A DNA stretch of 64,000 nt from Oscillospiraceae bacterium. GTDB taxonomy: Bacteria; Bacillota; Clostridia; Oscillospirales; Ruminococcaceae. The stretch's first letter is position 1; every line of letters begins with the position of its first letter. This document shows, piece by piece, positions 27,414 to 35,909 of this stretch. The translations under genes were made by a program, and so were the position numbers. Where the stretch lies: positions 112,553 through 176,552 of the forward strand of contig JAFUOD010000006.1 of NCBI GenBank assembly GCA_017472735.1, given 5' to 3'. The notes below the pieces were generated by a model, which saw only the letters and a program-made list of their open reading frames with translations, searched no databases and had not been told where the DNA came from.

Positions 27414-27448
27414 AAAAAAGGCTTACCTTCATCAGGTAGGCCTTTTTG
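27414..27448 (+). terminator. Terminator of rplJL
   Basis: AAAGGCTTACCT tcatc AGGTAGGCCTTTTTG, 22 bp after the rplL stop. Confidence 0.85.
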
Positions 27449-27458
27449 TTTTTATAGT

Positions 27459-27502
27459 GAACGGCAGACATTGAAAAACAACGGTGCTTCAGCGCGAGAG
27501 TC
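27459..27502 (+). repeat. RepC copy 1, running into the 3' end of the glycosylase gene
   Basis: GAACGGCAGACATTGAAAAA followed by CAACGGTGCTTCAGCGCGAGAG. Shared with 40398, 40606 and (inverted) 44826. The last four codons and stop of the DNA glycosylase gene lie within it. Confidence 0.65.
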
Positions 27503-27995
27503 TATAATTCCACAAAATATCCCGATACTCCTCGGTCGCATAGTCGATTCCAATGCGCTTGTGAGAAGTGTATTGGCACCTGTATCCGTCATCCTCGAGC
27601 CAAAGCGAATCCGATTCCGTTAAGTCCTCGCCGTTAAGCTCTCGCGTGATATTAAGTGCTTTAGTCAGCTTGCCGGGACCGTTGTAGCCCTCTACCCCAC
27701 GGATAAGAACTCCTTCGGGGTGGTCGATTTCGCCTGTAATTACATTAAACAGGTTATGTATACCGTAACAGAGGTATACATAAGCGTGCCCACCCTCGCG
27801 GTAGAGCATTTCGGTGCGCGGTGTGCGTCCCTTATGCGCGTGGCAGGCGGTGTCTTCCTCGCCAAAATAGCACTCGGTCTCGGTTATCCTAAGTTTTATT
27901 ACCTCATCGCCCAAGCGCCTGCACAGCAGTTTTCCTATTAAATCGGGGGCGAGGTCTAATGCCGGGCGAGCAAAGTAAGCCTTATCGAGTCTCAT
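27489..27995 (-). CDS. DNA-3-methyladenine glycosylase (AAG/MPG family)
   Basis: Base excision repair enzyme that removes alkylated purines. 168 residues. ARPALDLAPDLIGKLLCRRL, ITETECYFGEEDTACHAHKG, MYREGG-type (MLYREGGHAYVYLCYGIHNL) and GVLIRGVEG with NGPGKLTKAL are family signatures; the catalytic Glu is in TETECY. ATG at 27995 chosen; TTG at 28001 is an alternative. It overlaps the Nudix gene by 14 nt. The C-terminal RLSR is encoded in a RepC repeat. Confidence 0.9.
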   Translation of the reverse strand: MRLDKAYFARPALDLAPDLIGKLLCRRLGDEVIKLRITETECYFGEEDTACHAHKGRTPRTEMLYREGGHAYVYLCYGIHNLFNVITGEIDHPEGVLIRGVEGYNGPGKLTKALNITRELNGEDLTESDSLWLEDDGYRCQYTSHKRIGIDYATEEYRDILWNYRLSR

Positions 27996-28527
27996 TGACA
28001 ATAGCCCATGCTTTTAAAATAGCTATCTGCGTTTTCGAATCGGGAATTTCATCACGCATAACCATGTCATAAGCCTCTTTAAGAGGGATCTTTGTAACAT
28101 CAACAAACTCGTCATCGTCAAGGTGCTGTGTGCCAAAGCTCAACCCTCGAGCTAAAAACATATAAATAACCTCGGTGTCGTAAGCCACGGTGGGGTAAAG
28201 CTTGCCCAAAGGAATAATCTCCTTGGCGGTGGCGCCTACTTCTTCCGAAAGCTCACGGATCCCGCATTCCAAAGGGTCTTCGCCTTTTTCACGCTTGCCG
28301 GCAGGGATCTCGAGCAGAACAGATGCAAAGGGGTATCGGAACTGCTTAACAAACAAAACATTTCCCTCGTCATCCAAAGGCAGAACGCACACGCCGCCCG
28401 AGTGGTGTACGACCTCGCGGTAAGCGGTCTCGCCATTTTCTAAAAGAGCAGTATCTCGGGTAAGCTTAAGAATTTTGCCGTCATATATCAGCTCACTTGC
28501 AAGCTGTTTTTCGTGTAAGTGGTCCAT
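27982..28527 (-). CDS. Nudix hydrolase, ADP-ribose pyrophosphatase type
   Basis: 181 residues. The Nudix box is complete: GKREKGEDPLECGIRELSEE followed by VG. The upstream VVHHSGGVCVLPLDDEGNVLFVKQFRYP and downstream KLYPTVAYDTEVIYMFLA are typical of ADP-ribose pyrophosphatases (NudF). RBS AAGGAGG before the ATG at 28527. Forms a two-gene unit with the DNA glycosylase. Confidence 0.92.
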   Translation of the reverse strand: MDHLHEKQLASELIYDGKILKLTRDTALLENGETAYREVVHHSGGVCVLPLDDEGNVLFVKQFRYPFASVLLEIPAGKREKGEDPLECGIRELSEEVGATAKEIIPLGKLYPTVAYDTEVIYMFLARGLSFGTQHLDDDEFVDVTKIPLKEAYDMVMRDEIPDSKTQIAILKAWAIVNETR

Positions 28528-28559
28528 TTTGTACCTCCTTGATATGTAGTGGGTAAAAA

Positions 28560-28675
28560 AGCCTCCCTTTTGTAAAGGGAGGTGTCACACAATGTGTGAC
28601 GGAGGGATAGAAGCGCCGTGGCTGCGAAGCAGCGAGTGGCGCATGTTATCGGCGAAGCCGATACCTTTTTCTTAA
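28560..28675 (+). repeat. Tandem RepB, RepD copy 3 and GATACC hairpin
   Basis: RepB: GCCTCCCTTTTGTAAAGGGAGG, stem GTCACAC aat GTGTGAC, then GGAGGGAT (28560-28608). RepD: GCGCCGTGG-CTGC gaa GCAG-CGAGTGGCGC (28613-28642). Then TATCGGC gaa GCCGATA followed by CCTTTTT (28647-28670). It separates convergent-free genes lexA and Nudix, both on minus. Confidence 0.75.
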
Positions 28676-28722
28676 CTTTTACCTTTTCACTATTACCTGA
28701 TACATTTAAAACGCATTGCGTT

Positions 28723-29310
28723 TTAAATGTATCTAAGCACTGCAACAACCTTGCCCAAAATCGAAACCTCATCTAAAATGATCGGCTCCATCGTGTCGTT
28801 TTCGGGCTGAAGCCTAAAGTGCCCGTCTTCTTTATAAAACCTTTTAACGGTGGCGTCGCTGCCATCAACAAGTGCCACAACAATATCGCCGTTTTCGGCA
28901 TATGTAGTCTGCTCAACAATTACCGTGTCTCCGTCTAAAATAGCGGCGTTTATCATCGACTCGCCTCTTACCTTCAAAGCAAAAAGCTTGCCGTCATAGC
29001 TTTTTTTAGGCTTAAAGCTAAGGTATCCCTCGATCTCCTCGATTGCGGTAATGGGCTTGCCTGCCGTTACCGTGCCCAATAAAGGTACTTTAACACTGTC
29101 GTCTCCAACAAGCTTTAACGAACGGTTTAAGTTGTTGCCCTGCTTTTCAATAAGGCCTGCAGATACAAGCTTTTCAATCGCTCTGTGCGCTGTTGAGGTG
29201 GAGTTAAACCCAAGCTCGGCGCAGATCTCACGCACCGAGGGCACATATCCCTCGCTTATGCGCTGCTTGATAAATTCATAAACGCTCTTGTCCTTTTCAC
29301 TCAGGTTCAT
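28723..29310 (-). CDS. lexA: LexA repressor
   Basis: SOS repressor of 195 residues. N-terminal winged helix (VREICAELGFNSTSTAHRAIEKL), cleavage site Ala83-Gly84 in TVTAGKP, catalytic Ser118 in RGESM and Lys156 in ATVKRF. RBS GGAAGT; 4 bp after the murC stop, so both are co-transcribed, an unusual pairing. Terminal residues AVLRYI are normal. Confidence 0.95.
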   Translation of the reverse strand: MNLSEKDKSVYEFIKQRISEGYVPSVREICAELGFNSTSTAHRAIEKLVSAGLIEKQGNNLNRSLKLVGDDSVKVPLLGTVTAGKPITAIEEIEGYLSFKPKKSYDGKLFALKVRGESMINAAILDGDTVIVEQTTYAENGDIVVALVDGSDATVKRFYKEDGHFRLQPENDTMEPIILDEVSILGKVVAVLRYI

Positions 29311-29314
29311 TTTG

Positions 29315-30697
29315 TTACTTCCTTTCCTCTAATTTCTTAGCCAATGCCTTTGCAACTTTATAAATGTCTCCGCAGCCAAGGGTTATTACCAAATCCCCCT
29401 CTTTAACCTCTTGCAAAAGGTAGCTTACACACTCGTCAAACGTAGGGGTTAAAGCACAACCCTCAATTTTTTCCTGTAAATCGCTTGCATGAATGTTATA
29501 GGTGTTTTTCTCGCGCGAGCCCATGATTTCGGTCAGCACAGCTAAATCTGCAATTGAAAGGGCTTTTGCAAAATCATCTAAAAGCATTGCTGTGCGAGAG
29601 TAGGTAAAAGGCTGATGCACAGCAATAAGCCGTTTAAATCCAAGAGATTTTGCGGCACTTAAGGTTACGCTTACCTCTGCCGGGTGGTGAGCATAGTCAT
29701 CAACAATGGTAATGCCCTTAACCTCGGCAATTTTTTCAAAGCGTCTTATCGCACCCTTAAAGTTGTCAAGTCCAAGCTTAATTCCATCAATCGGTGCGCC
29801 CACATATAATGCCGAAGCGATTGCCGCAAGTGCGTTTAAAACGTTGTGGCTGCCCGGCACATGAAGCTTGAATATGCCCAAAGATTCGCCTCTATAAAAT
29901 GCCTCAAACACGGTTAAAAGCCCGTTTACCGAAAGAATTTTTGCGCTGTAGTCGTTTGAATCTTTCCAACCAAAGCTTATTTTTTCTTTGTCTATTTCCA
30001 AAACGACATCGCAGGTGTTTTTGTCGTCTCCGTTATAAATTATGCATTTTGTGGCGTTTGAAGCAAACTTTTTAAACGAGGCTTTTAAGTTGTCAAGCGT
30101 TTTAAAATAGTCAAGATGGTCTTCGTCAACATTCAAAATCACTGCAATGTCGGGGTAAAGCTTTAAAAACGTGTCAACAAACTCGCAGGATTCGCACACC
30201 ATAATGTCGCTTTTGCCTGCCCTGCCCGACCCACCGATTGAATTAAGCTTGCCGCCGATTACGCAGGAGATGTCGATTTTTGAGTAGATAAGAATTTGTG
30301 TAAGCATGGCACTCGTGGTCGTTTTGCCGTGTGTGCCCGAAATGCACACTGCGCGCTCGAACTCGCTGGTTACAAGCCCTAAAAGCTCGCTTCTTTCAAT
30401 AACCACAGCGTCCGATTCGTGTGCGGCAATAAGTTCGGGGTTGTCGGCCATAATTGCCGCGGTATGAACGATAAGGTCGGCGCCATCGATATTTTCAGCC
30501 CTCTGCCCAAAGAAAACGGGAATGCCCATTTTGCGTACAGCGTCTAAGGTTTCGGTCTCGTTGTTATCCGAGCCTGTTAAAAAGTATCCGCGCGAGTGCA
30601 GAATCTGCGCCAAGGGGTACATTCCCGAGCCGCCGATGCCGATAAAATGTATATGCTTAGATTTTTTTAAAACCTGTTTTAATTCAGTTGCAGTCAA
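29315..30697 (-). CDS. murC: UDP-N-acetylmuramate--L-alanine ligase
   Basis: Adds L-Ala to UDP-MurNAc in peptidoglycan synthesis. 460 residues. IHFIGIGGSGMYPLAQIL at the N-terminus, ATP loop SGTHGKTTTSAM (120-131), NVDEDHLDYF, HNVLNALAAIA and VDDYAHHPAEV are diagnostic. Start is TTG at 30697 with AGAGG 9-10 nt upstream; no better ATG fits the conserved N-terminus. Confidence 0.95.
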   Translation of the reverse strand: MTATELKQVLKKSKHIHFIGIGGSGMYPLAQILHSRGYFLTGSDNNETETLDAVRKMGIPVFFGQRAENIDGADLIVHTAAIMADNPELIAAHESDAVVIERSELLGLVTSEFERAVCISGTHGKTTTSAMLTQILIYSKIDISCVIGGKLNSIGGSGRAGKSDIMVCESCEFVDTFLKLYPDIAVILNVDEDHLDYFKTLDNLKASFKKFASNATKCIIYNGDDKNTCDVVLEIDKEKISFGWKDSNDYSAKILSVNGLLTVFEAFYRGESLGIFKLHVPGSHNVLNALAAIASALYVGAPIDGIKLGLDNFKGAIRRFEKIAEVKGITIVDDYAHHPAEVSVTLSAAKSLGFKRLIAVHQPFTYSRTAMLLDDFAKALSIADLAVLTEIMGSREKNTYNIHASDLQEKIEGCALTPTFDECVSYLLQEVKEGDLVITLGCGDIYKVAKALAKKLEERK

Positions 30698-30717
30698 TTT
30701 TTAAAACCTCTTTTCGT

Positions 30718-30860
30718 GGGGGGTGTGGGTTGTGCGCCGACGTCCGAAGGGCGCCTGCCGAAGGCAGTGTGACCGCAGGGTGGAGGCGCTCGGGGCGGGA
30801 AAGGCCGGCGCCACGACTTCGGCACAGGCTCCGCCGCGCCTCGCCACGGCGCCTTAACTG
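30718..30860. repeat. GC-rich repeat block with RepE copy 2
   Basis: Contains short stems such as GCGCC/GGCGC and CTGCC gaa GGCAG, and at 30807-30853 a RepE unit beginning GGCGCCACGACTTCGGCAC and ending CTCGCCACGGCGCC, related to 6881-6927. No gene. Confidence 0.6.
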
Positions 30861-30910
30861 TGCTGCCTATCGCGCAGAACCTTTGTTCACATTAAGTATA
30901 TTACAATTGA

Positions 30911-30939
30911 AGGGAAAAATAAACACCTTTTTGAATATT
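30911..30939 (+). promoter_or_regulatory. Possible sigma-H promoter of spoVG
   Basis: AGGGAAA (30911-30917), 15 bp, GAATATT (30933-30939). This resembles the sigma-H pattern AGGAnnn ... GAAT, and spoVG is a sigma-H gene in Bacillus. Inferred. Confidence 0.4.
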
Positions 30940-30994
30940 TTCTTAAAAAACCTCCAAAAATAATGGCATAAACATTAAGAAAGGACGTTTTTAT

Positions 30995-31276
30995 ATGACG
31001 ATCACAAACATTAAGGTAAGAAAGCTTCTGCCCGAGGGCAGATTGAAAGGAATTATAAGCTTAACGCTTGACGATGCGGTGGCTGTTCACGACATTAAGG
31101 TGGTGCAGGGCGATGAAAGACTTTTTGTTGCAATGCCCTCTCGCCGAGATGATTCGGGTGCTTTTCGTGATATTATCCACCCCATCTCGCAGGAGGCAAG
31201 AGACGAGATCGAGTCACGCATTTTAAAGGCATATCACGAGGCAGTTGAAGCAAGCGAAGCCGGTCTGCCCTCGTAA
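30995..31276 (+). CDS. spoVG: Septation regulator SpoVG
   Basis: 93 residues. MTITNIKVRKLLPEGRLKGI and VAMPSRRDDSGAFRDIIHPI are the family signatures. RNA/DNA-binding regulator acting at the start of sporulation and in the stationary phase. RBS GAAAGGACG. Confidence 0.95.
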   Translation: MTITNIKVRKLLPEGRLKGIISLTLDDAVAVHDIKVVQGDERLFVAMPSRRDDSGAFRDIIHPISQEARDEIESRILKAYHEAVEASEAGLPS

Positions 31277-31301
31277 CCGAGAATTTGAGCACAAATGAAA
31301 A

Positions 31302-31335
31302 AAGCGGCAAAAGAGAAACTCTCTTTTGTCGCTTC
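31302..31335. terminator. Bidirectional terminator between spoVG and Nudix gene
   Basis: AAGCGGCAAAAGAG aaact CTCTTTTGTCGCTT, one mismatch, between convergent genes. Confidence 0.7.
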
Positions 31336-31342
31336 GGTTTCG

Positions 31343-31747
31343 TCAGGAAATTATAGCCTTTGCTTTGCTGACGATGCTCTTATCGTTTTCGTAGGACAAT
31401 ACCGTTTGTGCTCTTCCGATCTCCACCCAGCGGATATCCGCAATTTCCTCTTCCTGAGGGGTGTAGTCGGTGTTTTTAGCCTTTGCCAGGAAGTACACTA
31501 CGACCTTTTGTGTGCCGCGCTTTGGAGAGTAAGAAACAGTCTCTCTGAAAGAGGAGTCGATGATAACATCAATTCCTGTTTCCTCTAAAATCTCGCGCTG
31601 AGCGGTTTCGACTTCGGTTTCTCCTTTTTCAACGTGACCCTTGGGGAAAGACCAATGGCCCGAATTGATGTGCTTTATAAGGAGAATTTCGGTATTGCCA
31701 TGAAACTTGCGGTAAACGATAGCTCCGCATGACTTTTCATGAAGCAT
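31343..31747 (-). CDS. Nudix hydrolase, Ap4A-hydrolase-like
   Basis: 134 residues. CGAIVYRKFHG, HWSFPKGHVEKGETEVETAQ and REILEETGI form the Nudix box of the bis(5'-nucleosyl)-tetraphosphatase group; the end ENDKSIVSKA is also typical. ATG at 31747 with GAAGGGA upstream. Oddity: codons for EIGRAQ contain 16 nt identical to an Illumina adapter start (31407-31422), although the protein stays in frame and family-like on both sides. Confidence 0.85.
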   Translation of the reverse strand: MLHEKSCGAIVYRKFHGNTEILLIKHINSGHWSFPKGHVEKGETEVETAQREILEETGIDVIIDSSFRETVSYSPKRGTQKVVVYFLAKAKNTDYTPQEEEIADIRWVEIGRAQTVLSYENDKSIVSKAKAIIS

Positions 31748-31861
31748 TTTTAAATCCCTTCTGTGCCAAATATGCACGGTAAAATGTAAATTCATATATA
31801 GTATAGCACACTAAGCACAAATTTGCAACACAAAATAAGTCAATTAACATAAAATTCTTTT

Positions 31862-32180
31862 AAGCCCCCTTGAGGGGGTTGGGGGTGACTGAAAATAGCA
31901 TCGCGGAGCGATACCTTTAAGCAAGCAAACAAAGGTCAGCCTATCACAGTTATACTATTGCGGTCAGATCTGCAGGATTTTTGAAAGAGCCGGGCAGCTG
32001 CAAGTGACTTTGGAAGTCTGACGAGGCGGCTTTGTGTGAAGAAAATATCTTTTTCATCTTACCAAAGCTTAGCAGAGCGGCAATGTAGCTTTAGTAGTCA
32101 AAGCGCTAAGCTAAGCGGGTGTAAGGAAGAGGGGGTCTCTCTTTTTGACAAACAGCTCGCTTACCTTTTAGGCAAAATCA
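31862..32180 (+). mobile_element. RepA element copy 2
   Basis: Head hairpin AAGCCCCCTTGAGGGGGTT, then ATCGC gga GCGATACC, left end CTTTAAGCAAGCAAAC (31914 on), core CTATTGCGGTCAGATCTGC, internal stem AGCTTAGC ... GCTAAGCT, and right end TTTTTGACAAACAGCTCGCT. Nearly identical to 44930-45150 for over 200 bp. No coding frame. The remaining part of the 31748-32288 gap is unremarkable. Confidence 0.8.
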
Positions 32181-32248
32181 ATCTGCCGATAGGCGACGGC
32201 ATTTACGGTGCGACGTGGTTATACGGCGCAAATATCATATTTCCATCA

Positions 32249-32279
32249 AAACAAAAGCCCTCCCCGTTTTGGGGAGGGC
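32249..32279 (-). terminator. Terminator of acpP
   Basis: On the minus strand GCCCTCCCC aaaac GGGGAGGGC followed by TTTTGTTTT, 10 bp after the acpP stop. Confidence 0.85.
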
Positions 32280-32288
32280 CGACTTTTA

Positions 32289-32516
32289 TTACTGATTGTC
32301 TTCGATATATTTAACGATATCGCCAACGGTCTTGATATTTTCCAAAGCTTCGTCGGGAATTTCAATTCCGAATTCGTCTTCAAAGCTCATTACAAGGTCA
32401 ACAACGTCCAATGAATCTGCGCCGAGGTCATCGGTAATAACAGAATCGGAGTTTACAATATCCTCATCAAGATCCAACTGTTCGCAAATTAATGCTTTAA
32501 CTTTTTCAAAAATCAT
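32289..32516 (-). CDS. acpP: Acyl carrier protein
   Basis: 75 residues, acidic. Carries fatty acyl chains on the phosphopantetheine attached to Ser35 in LGADSLDVVDLVM. Single gene with its own consensus promoter and terminator, not in a fab operon here. RBS AGGAGGG. Confidence 0.95.
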   Translation of the reverse strand: MIFEKVKALICEQLDLDEDIVNSDSVITDDLGADSLDVVDLVMSFEDEFGIEIPDEALENIKTVGDIVKYIEDNQ

Positions 32517-32556
32517 TTTTTAATTAACCCTCCTGTCAGTGTTTAAGTCAAGTAAT

Positions 32557-32585
32557 AGTGTAGCGTTTTATTCGTCTCTTGTCAA
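32557..32585 (-). promoter_or_regulatory. Sigma-A promoter of acpP
   Basis: Minus strand TTGACA (32585-32580), 17 bp, TACACT (32562-32557). Confidence 0.8.
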
Positions 32586-32600
32586 TAGGTTTTCGCCATT

Positions 32601-33428
32601 TTAAAGAGCTAAAATTTCGAGCTCTTTCGGGCTTATTCCGTCAATAAGCGCACCGTTAATGCCTTGTGCCAAAAGTGATGCGCTTTTTGCAATCATTTTG
32701 TCAATCGTTCTGGGCGTAACCATCATGTCGCTTCCGTTTTTAAGGTCACACACGGTGGGTATGCCGATGGCAATACACTTGATGCCAAGCGTTGAAATAC
32801 TAAGCTCCCTTCGTGAATTTGCAACACCCGAGCCGGGCGAAATGCCGGTATCGGTTATTTGAATGGTTTTGCCCAAGTGGCTCGAATCTGAGCACGCCAA
32901 AGCGTCAACGGCAATAACGCACGAGGGTTTAATTCGCTCGCAGACGGCTTTTACAACATCGCTCGACTCAATTCCCGTCTTGCCCATAACGCCTGTTACA
33001 AGCACGCTCACGTCACGCACATCGCCCTCTAAAAGCTCGGGGGCGTTTTCTTTAATGTGTCGGGTCGCAAAAATCCGCTTTGCGGTTTTAACGCCAAGGC
33101 TGTCGGGGGTTATCGCTTCGTTGCCAAGCCCAACAACCAAAACACTTTCAGCGTTCTTGCCCATAAGCATTTTAATCGCTGTTGATAAAGCCTTGATCTG
33201 CCCGCTATCAATTTCTTCGGGATAGTCGAGGCGGTGCTTAGGCTCGAGGGTAAGGTATTTGCCGCAGGGCTTGCCGATTTTCTTAGCCGTTTCGGGCGAG
33301 GTTATCGATACCTCGGTAACCTCGAACCCGTTGATTTTAGAAACCTTACATTCAAGTCCCTCGGGTAGATCTTTTGTTTTTCTAACACTTTGTGCGCTTT
33401 CAAGCGCCAAGTCGGTACGAAGTGACAT
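32601..33428 (-). CDS. gpr: Spore germination protease GPR
   Basis: Degrades small acid-soluble spore proteins at germination. 275 residues. RTDLALE at 4-10, VVGLGNEAITPDSLG, ATRHI, VTGVMGKTGIES, CVIAVDALACS, TGISPGSGVANSRRELS, AIGIPTVCD and VTPRTID are family signatures. ATG at 33428 with GGAGG 8 nt upstream leaves only three residues before RTDLA, so the propeptide removed in Bacillus GPR is almost absent. No in-frame start with a ribosome site gives a longer one. Confidence 0.93.
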   Translation of the reverse strand: MSLRTDLALESAQSVRKTKDLPEGLECKVSKINGFEVTEVSITSPETAKKIGKPCGKYLTLEPKHRLDYPEEIDSGQIKALSTAIKMLMGKNAESVLVVGLGNEAITPDSLGVKTAKRIFATRHIKENAPELLEGDVRDVSVLVTGVMGKTGIESSDVVKAVCERIKPSCVIAVDALACSDSSHLGKTIQITDTGISPGSGVANSRRELSISTLGIKCIAIGIPTVCDLKNGSDMMVTPRTIDKMIAKSASLLAQGINGALIDGISPKELEILAL

Positions 33429-33677
33429 ATTGTAAACCTCCGGAATAAATGAAGTGCCAAAAACCTTGAAAAAACTTAGGATTTTTAAATATTTTTTGAA
33501 AAAAGGTATTGATTTTTTATGCAAATGATGATATATTAACTGTTGATACTTGTTGAATAAGTAAGGAGTCATTAACCTTATTGCACTTTCTCTCAGTCGT
33601 GCAACTAGCTTATCCAAATAAGTGAATTTTATGAGTGTCGGGTTACTCGGCATGATAATGACTAAGGAGGTGTCTTA

Positions 33678-33923
33678 ATGGCAAATATTAAGTCCGCTAA
33701 GAAGAGAGTTTTAGTTAACCAGACCAAGGCTCTTAGAAACAAGATGGTTAAGAGTGCTCTCAAGACAGCAATCAAGAAGGCATACGCTGCTGACGAGGCT
33801 AACAAGGCAGAAGCAGTTGCAAACGCAATCAAGAAGGTTGACCAGGCATGTGCTAAGGGTATCCTTCATGCAAACGCTGCAGCAAGAAAGAAGTCTCAGC
33901 TTGCTAAGCTTTTGAATGCTTAA
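33678..33923 (+). CDS. rpsT: 30S ribosomal protein S20
   Basis: 81 residues, strongly basic; begins [10 protein letters not shown] with [15 protein letters not shown], ends [30 protein letters not shown]. The leader of roughly 130 nt (33545-33677) has a stem GTGTCGGG...ctcggcat and may take part in S20 autoregulation, not proven. Divergent from gpr. Confidence 0.96.
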   Translation: MANIKSAKKRVLVNQTKALRNKMVKSALKTAIKKAYAADEANKAEAVANAIKKVDQACAKGILHANAAARKKSQLAKLLNA

Positions 33924-33942
33924 TTTTTTAGCAAACAATTTT

Positions 33943-33976
33943 AAAATCCTCTTTGCATATTGCAAGGAGGATTTTT
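33943..33976 (+). terminator. Terminator of rpsT
   Basis: AAAATCCTCTTTGCA tat TGCAAGGAGGATTTTT, 20 bp after the stop. Confidence 0.85.
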
Positions 33977-34069
33977 CATTCTGCGTTATTGCGCTTTTAA
34001 AAAACTGTTGCAAATTACCTTTTAATGTGTTATTATACCTTATATATTATCCGGAAAGGAGTGCCCGAA

Positions 34070-34321
34070 ATGCTTAACACCGTAACGCTTGGCGATGTAA
34101 TGGAGTTCTTTTTGAAGTGCGGATTTATTTTTGCAGGTCTTTATGTCTTAATTGTTTTAACCCCAAAAATTGCCGCATTTATCGACAAAAAACGGGCACA
34201 GCATAAATCTCCTTACGAAAGCGCACCCGATCCCGCAAGGGTGGACGATGACGCTTTTAATGATGAAAACAATGACGAAAACCCTCGAAACGAGGATACA
34301 GATAGTAATAACAACAATTAA
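34070..34321 (+). CDS. Small single-pass membrane protein, unknown
   Basis: 83 residues. One hydrophobic helix near 19-38 ([20 protein letters not shown]) followed by an acidic, Asn/Asp-rich tail. No family recognised. ATG with AAAGGAG upstream, coding-like composition, 23 bp before proS. Confidence 0.65.
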   Translation: MLNTVTLGDVMEFFLKCGFIFAGLYVLIVLTPKIAAFIDKKRAQHKSPYESAPDPARVDDDAFNDENNDENPRNEDTDSNNNN

Positions 34322-34344
34322 TTATACAATTTGGAGAGATATTT

Positions 34345-35787
34345 ATGGCTAAAAACGAAAAACTGGTATCAAGCATCACCTCGATGGACACCGACTTTGC
34401 TCAGTGGTATACTGACATTTGCAAAAAAGCAGAGCTTATTGAATACACAAGCGTTAAGGGCTGCATGGTCATTCGCCCTTACGGCTATGCTATTTGGGAG
34501 AATATTCAGCACATTTTAGACACCATGTTTAAAGAAACAGGTCACGAAAATGTTTGCCTGCCCATGTTCATTCCCGAAAGCCTTTTAAATAAGGAAAAGG
34601 ACCACGTTGAAGGCTTTGCGCCCGAGGTTGCATGGGTAACCTATGGCGGTAAAGAAAAGCTTGAGGAGCGTCTTTGCGTTCGTCCTACCTCTGAGACACT
34701 TTTCTGCGAACATTATGCTAACATCATTCACTCTTACCGTGATCTGCCCAAGCTTTATAACCAGTGGGTAAGTGTTGTAAGATGGGAAAAGACAACAAGA
34801 CCTTTCCTTCGCTCACGCGAATTTTTGTGGCAAGAGGGCCACACAATTCATGCAACTGCCGAGGAAGCTATTATTGAAACCGAGCAGATGTTAAACATTT
34901 ATGCCGACTTCTGCGAAAAGGCACTTGCTATGCCTGTTATTAAGGGCAAAAAGACGGAGAGCGACAAGTTTGCGGGCGCAGTTTCTACCTATGCTATTGA
35001 AGCTTTGATGCACGACGGTAAGGCTTTGCAGGCAGGCACCTCGCACTATTTCGGCGACGGCTTTGCCAAGGCGTTCGACATTACCTATACCGATAAGAAC
35101 AACACCATTCAGATTCCTCACCAGACCTCGTGGGGTGTAACCACCCGTCTTATCGGCGCTATCATTATGACTCACGGCGACGATAACGGTTTGGTTCTGC
35201 CGCCGGCAGTAGCACCTATTCAGGTGGTTATCGTTCCTGTTGCCCAGCATAAAGAGGGTGTTTTGGAAAAAGCAAACGAAATTTATAACACTCTTAAGGC
35301 GGCAGGCATTAGAGTTAAGCTTGACGACAGCGACAACTCGCCCGGCTGGAAGTATTCTGAATATGAAATGCGCGGCGTGCCGGTAAGGCTTGAGATCGGT
35401 CCCCGTGACATTGAAGAAAACCACTGCGTTGCGGTTTCACGTCATAACCGCGAAAAGGTGTTCCTCTCTTTAGATAATTTGGCTGAAAGCGTTAAGGAAA
35501 GACTTCAGGCTGTTCACGACGGAATGTACGCAAAAGCCCTTGCTAACCGAGAGGAAAAGACATATTCCTGCACCTCGATGGAAGAAATTAAAGAAATGCT
35601 TGCAACCAAGGGCGACGGCTTTGTCAAGGCAATGTGGTGCGGCGACGAGGAATGCGAGGACAAGGTTAAGGCAGAAACAGGTGTCGGCTCGAGATGTATT
35701 CCTTTAGAGCACGAGGATATAAGCGACAAGTGCGTTTGCTGCGGCAAGCCTGCAAAGCACATGGTTGTTTGGGGCAAGGCTTATTGA
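34345..35787 (+). CDS. proS: Prolyl-tRNA synthetase, archaeal/eukaryal type
   Basis: 480 residues, the short ProS type without an editing insertion. Class II motif 1/2 region [38 protein letters not shown] and motif 3 region GITTR-like [21 protein letters not shown], then the anticodon domain and a C-terminal zinc-like domain ([19 protein letters not shown], ending in KAY) that marks this type. RBS GGAGAG. Confidence 0.95.
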   Translation: MAKNEKLVSSITSMDTDFAQWYTDICKKAELIEYTSVKGCMVIRPYGYAIWENIQHILDTMFKETGHENVCLPMFIPESLLNKEKDHVEGFAPEVAWVTYGGKEKLEERLCVRPTSETLFCEHYANIIHSYRDLPKLYNQWVSVVRWEKTTRPFLRSREFLWQEGHTIHATAEEAIIETEQMLNIYADFCEKALAMPVIKGKKTESDKFAGAVSTYAIEALMHDGKALQAGTSHYFGDGFAKAFDITYTDKNNTIQIPHQTSWGVTTRLIGAIIMTHGDDNGLVLPPAVAPIQVVIVPVAQHKEGVLEKANEIYNTLKAAGIRVKLDDSDNSPGWKYSEYEMRGVPVRLEIGPRDIEENHCVAVSRHNREKVFLSLDNLAESVKERLQAVHDGMYAKALANREEKTYSCTSMEEIKEMLATKGDGFVKAMWCGDEECEDKVKAETGVGSRCIPLEHEDISDKCVCCGKPAKHMVVWGKAY

Positions 35788-35871
35788 TCTTTATAAAAGA
35801 GAGCTGCTGTCTGAATACAAAATACCCTTAACGGAGAAGATAAGTATAATTAGTTTAAGCGAAAGCATTAA

Positions 35872-35905
35872 AAAAGGCACCCTATGGGGTGCCTTAATTG
35901 TTTTA
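35872..35905. terminator. Terminator between proS and symporter
   Basis: AAGGCACC ctat GGGGTGCCTT with A run before and TTGTTTT after; serves both convergent genes. Confidence 0.75.
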
Positions 35906-35909
35906 TGTA

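Noticed and set aside
34322-34344. Search for a T-box before proS
   Set aside because: Only 23 bp separate the genes and no T-box core was seen.
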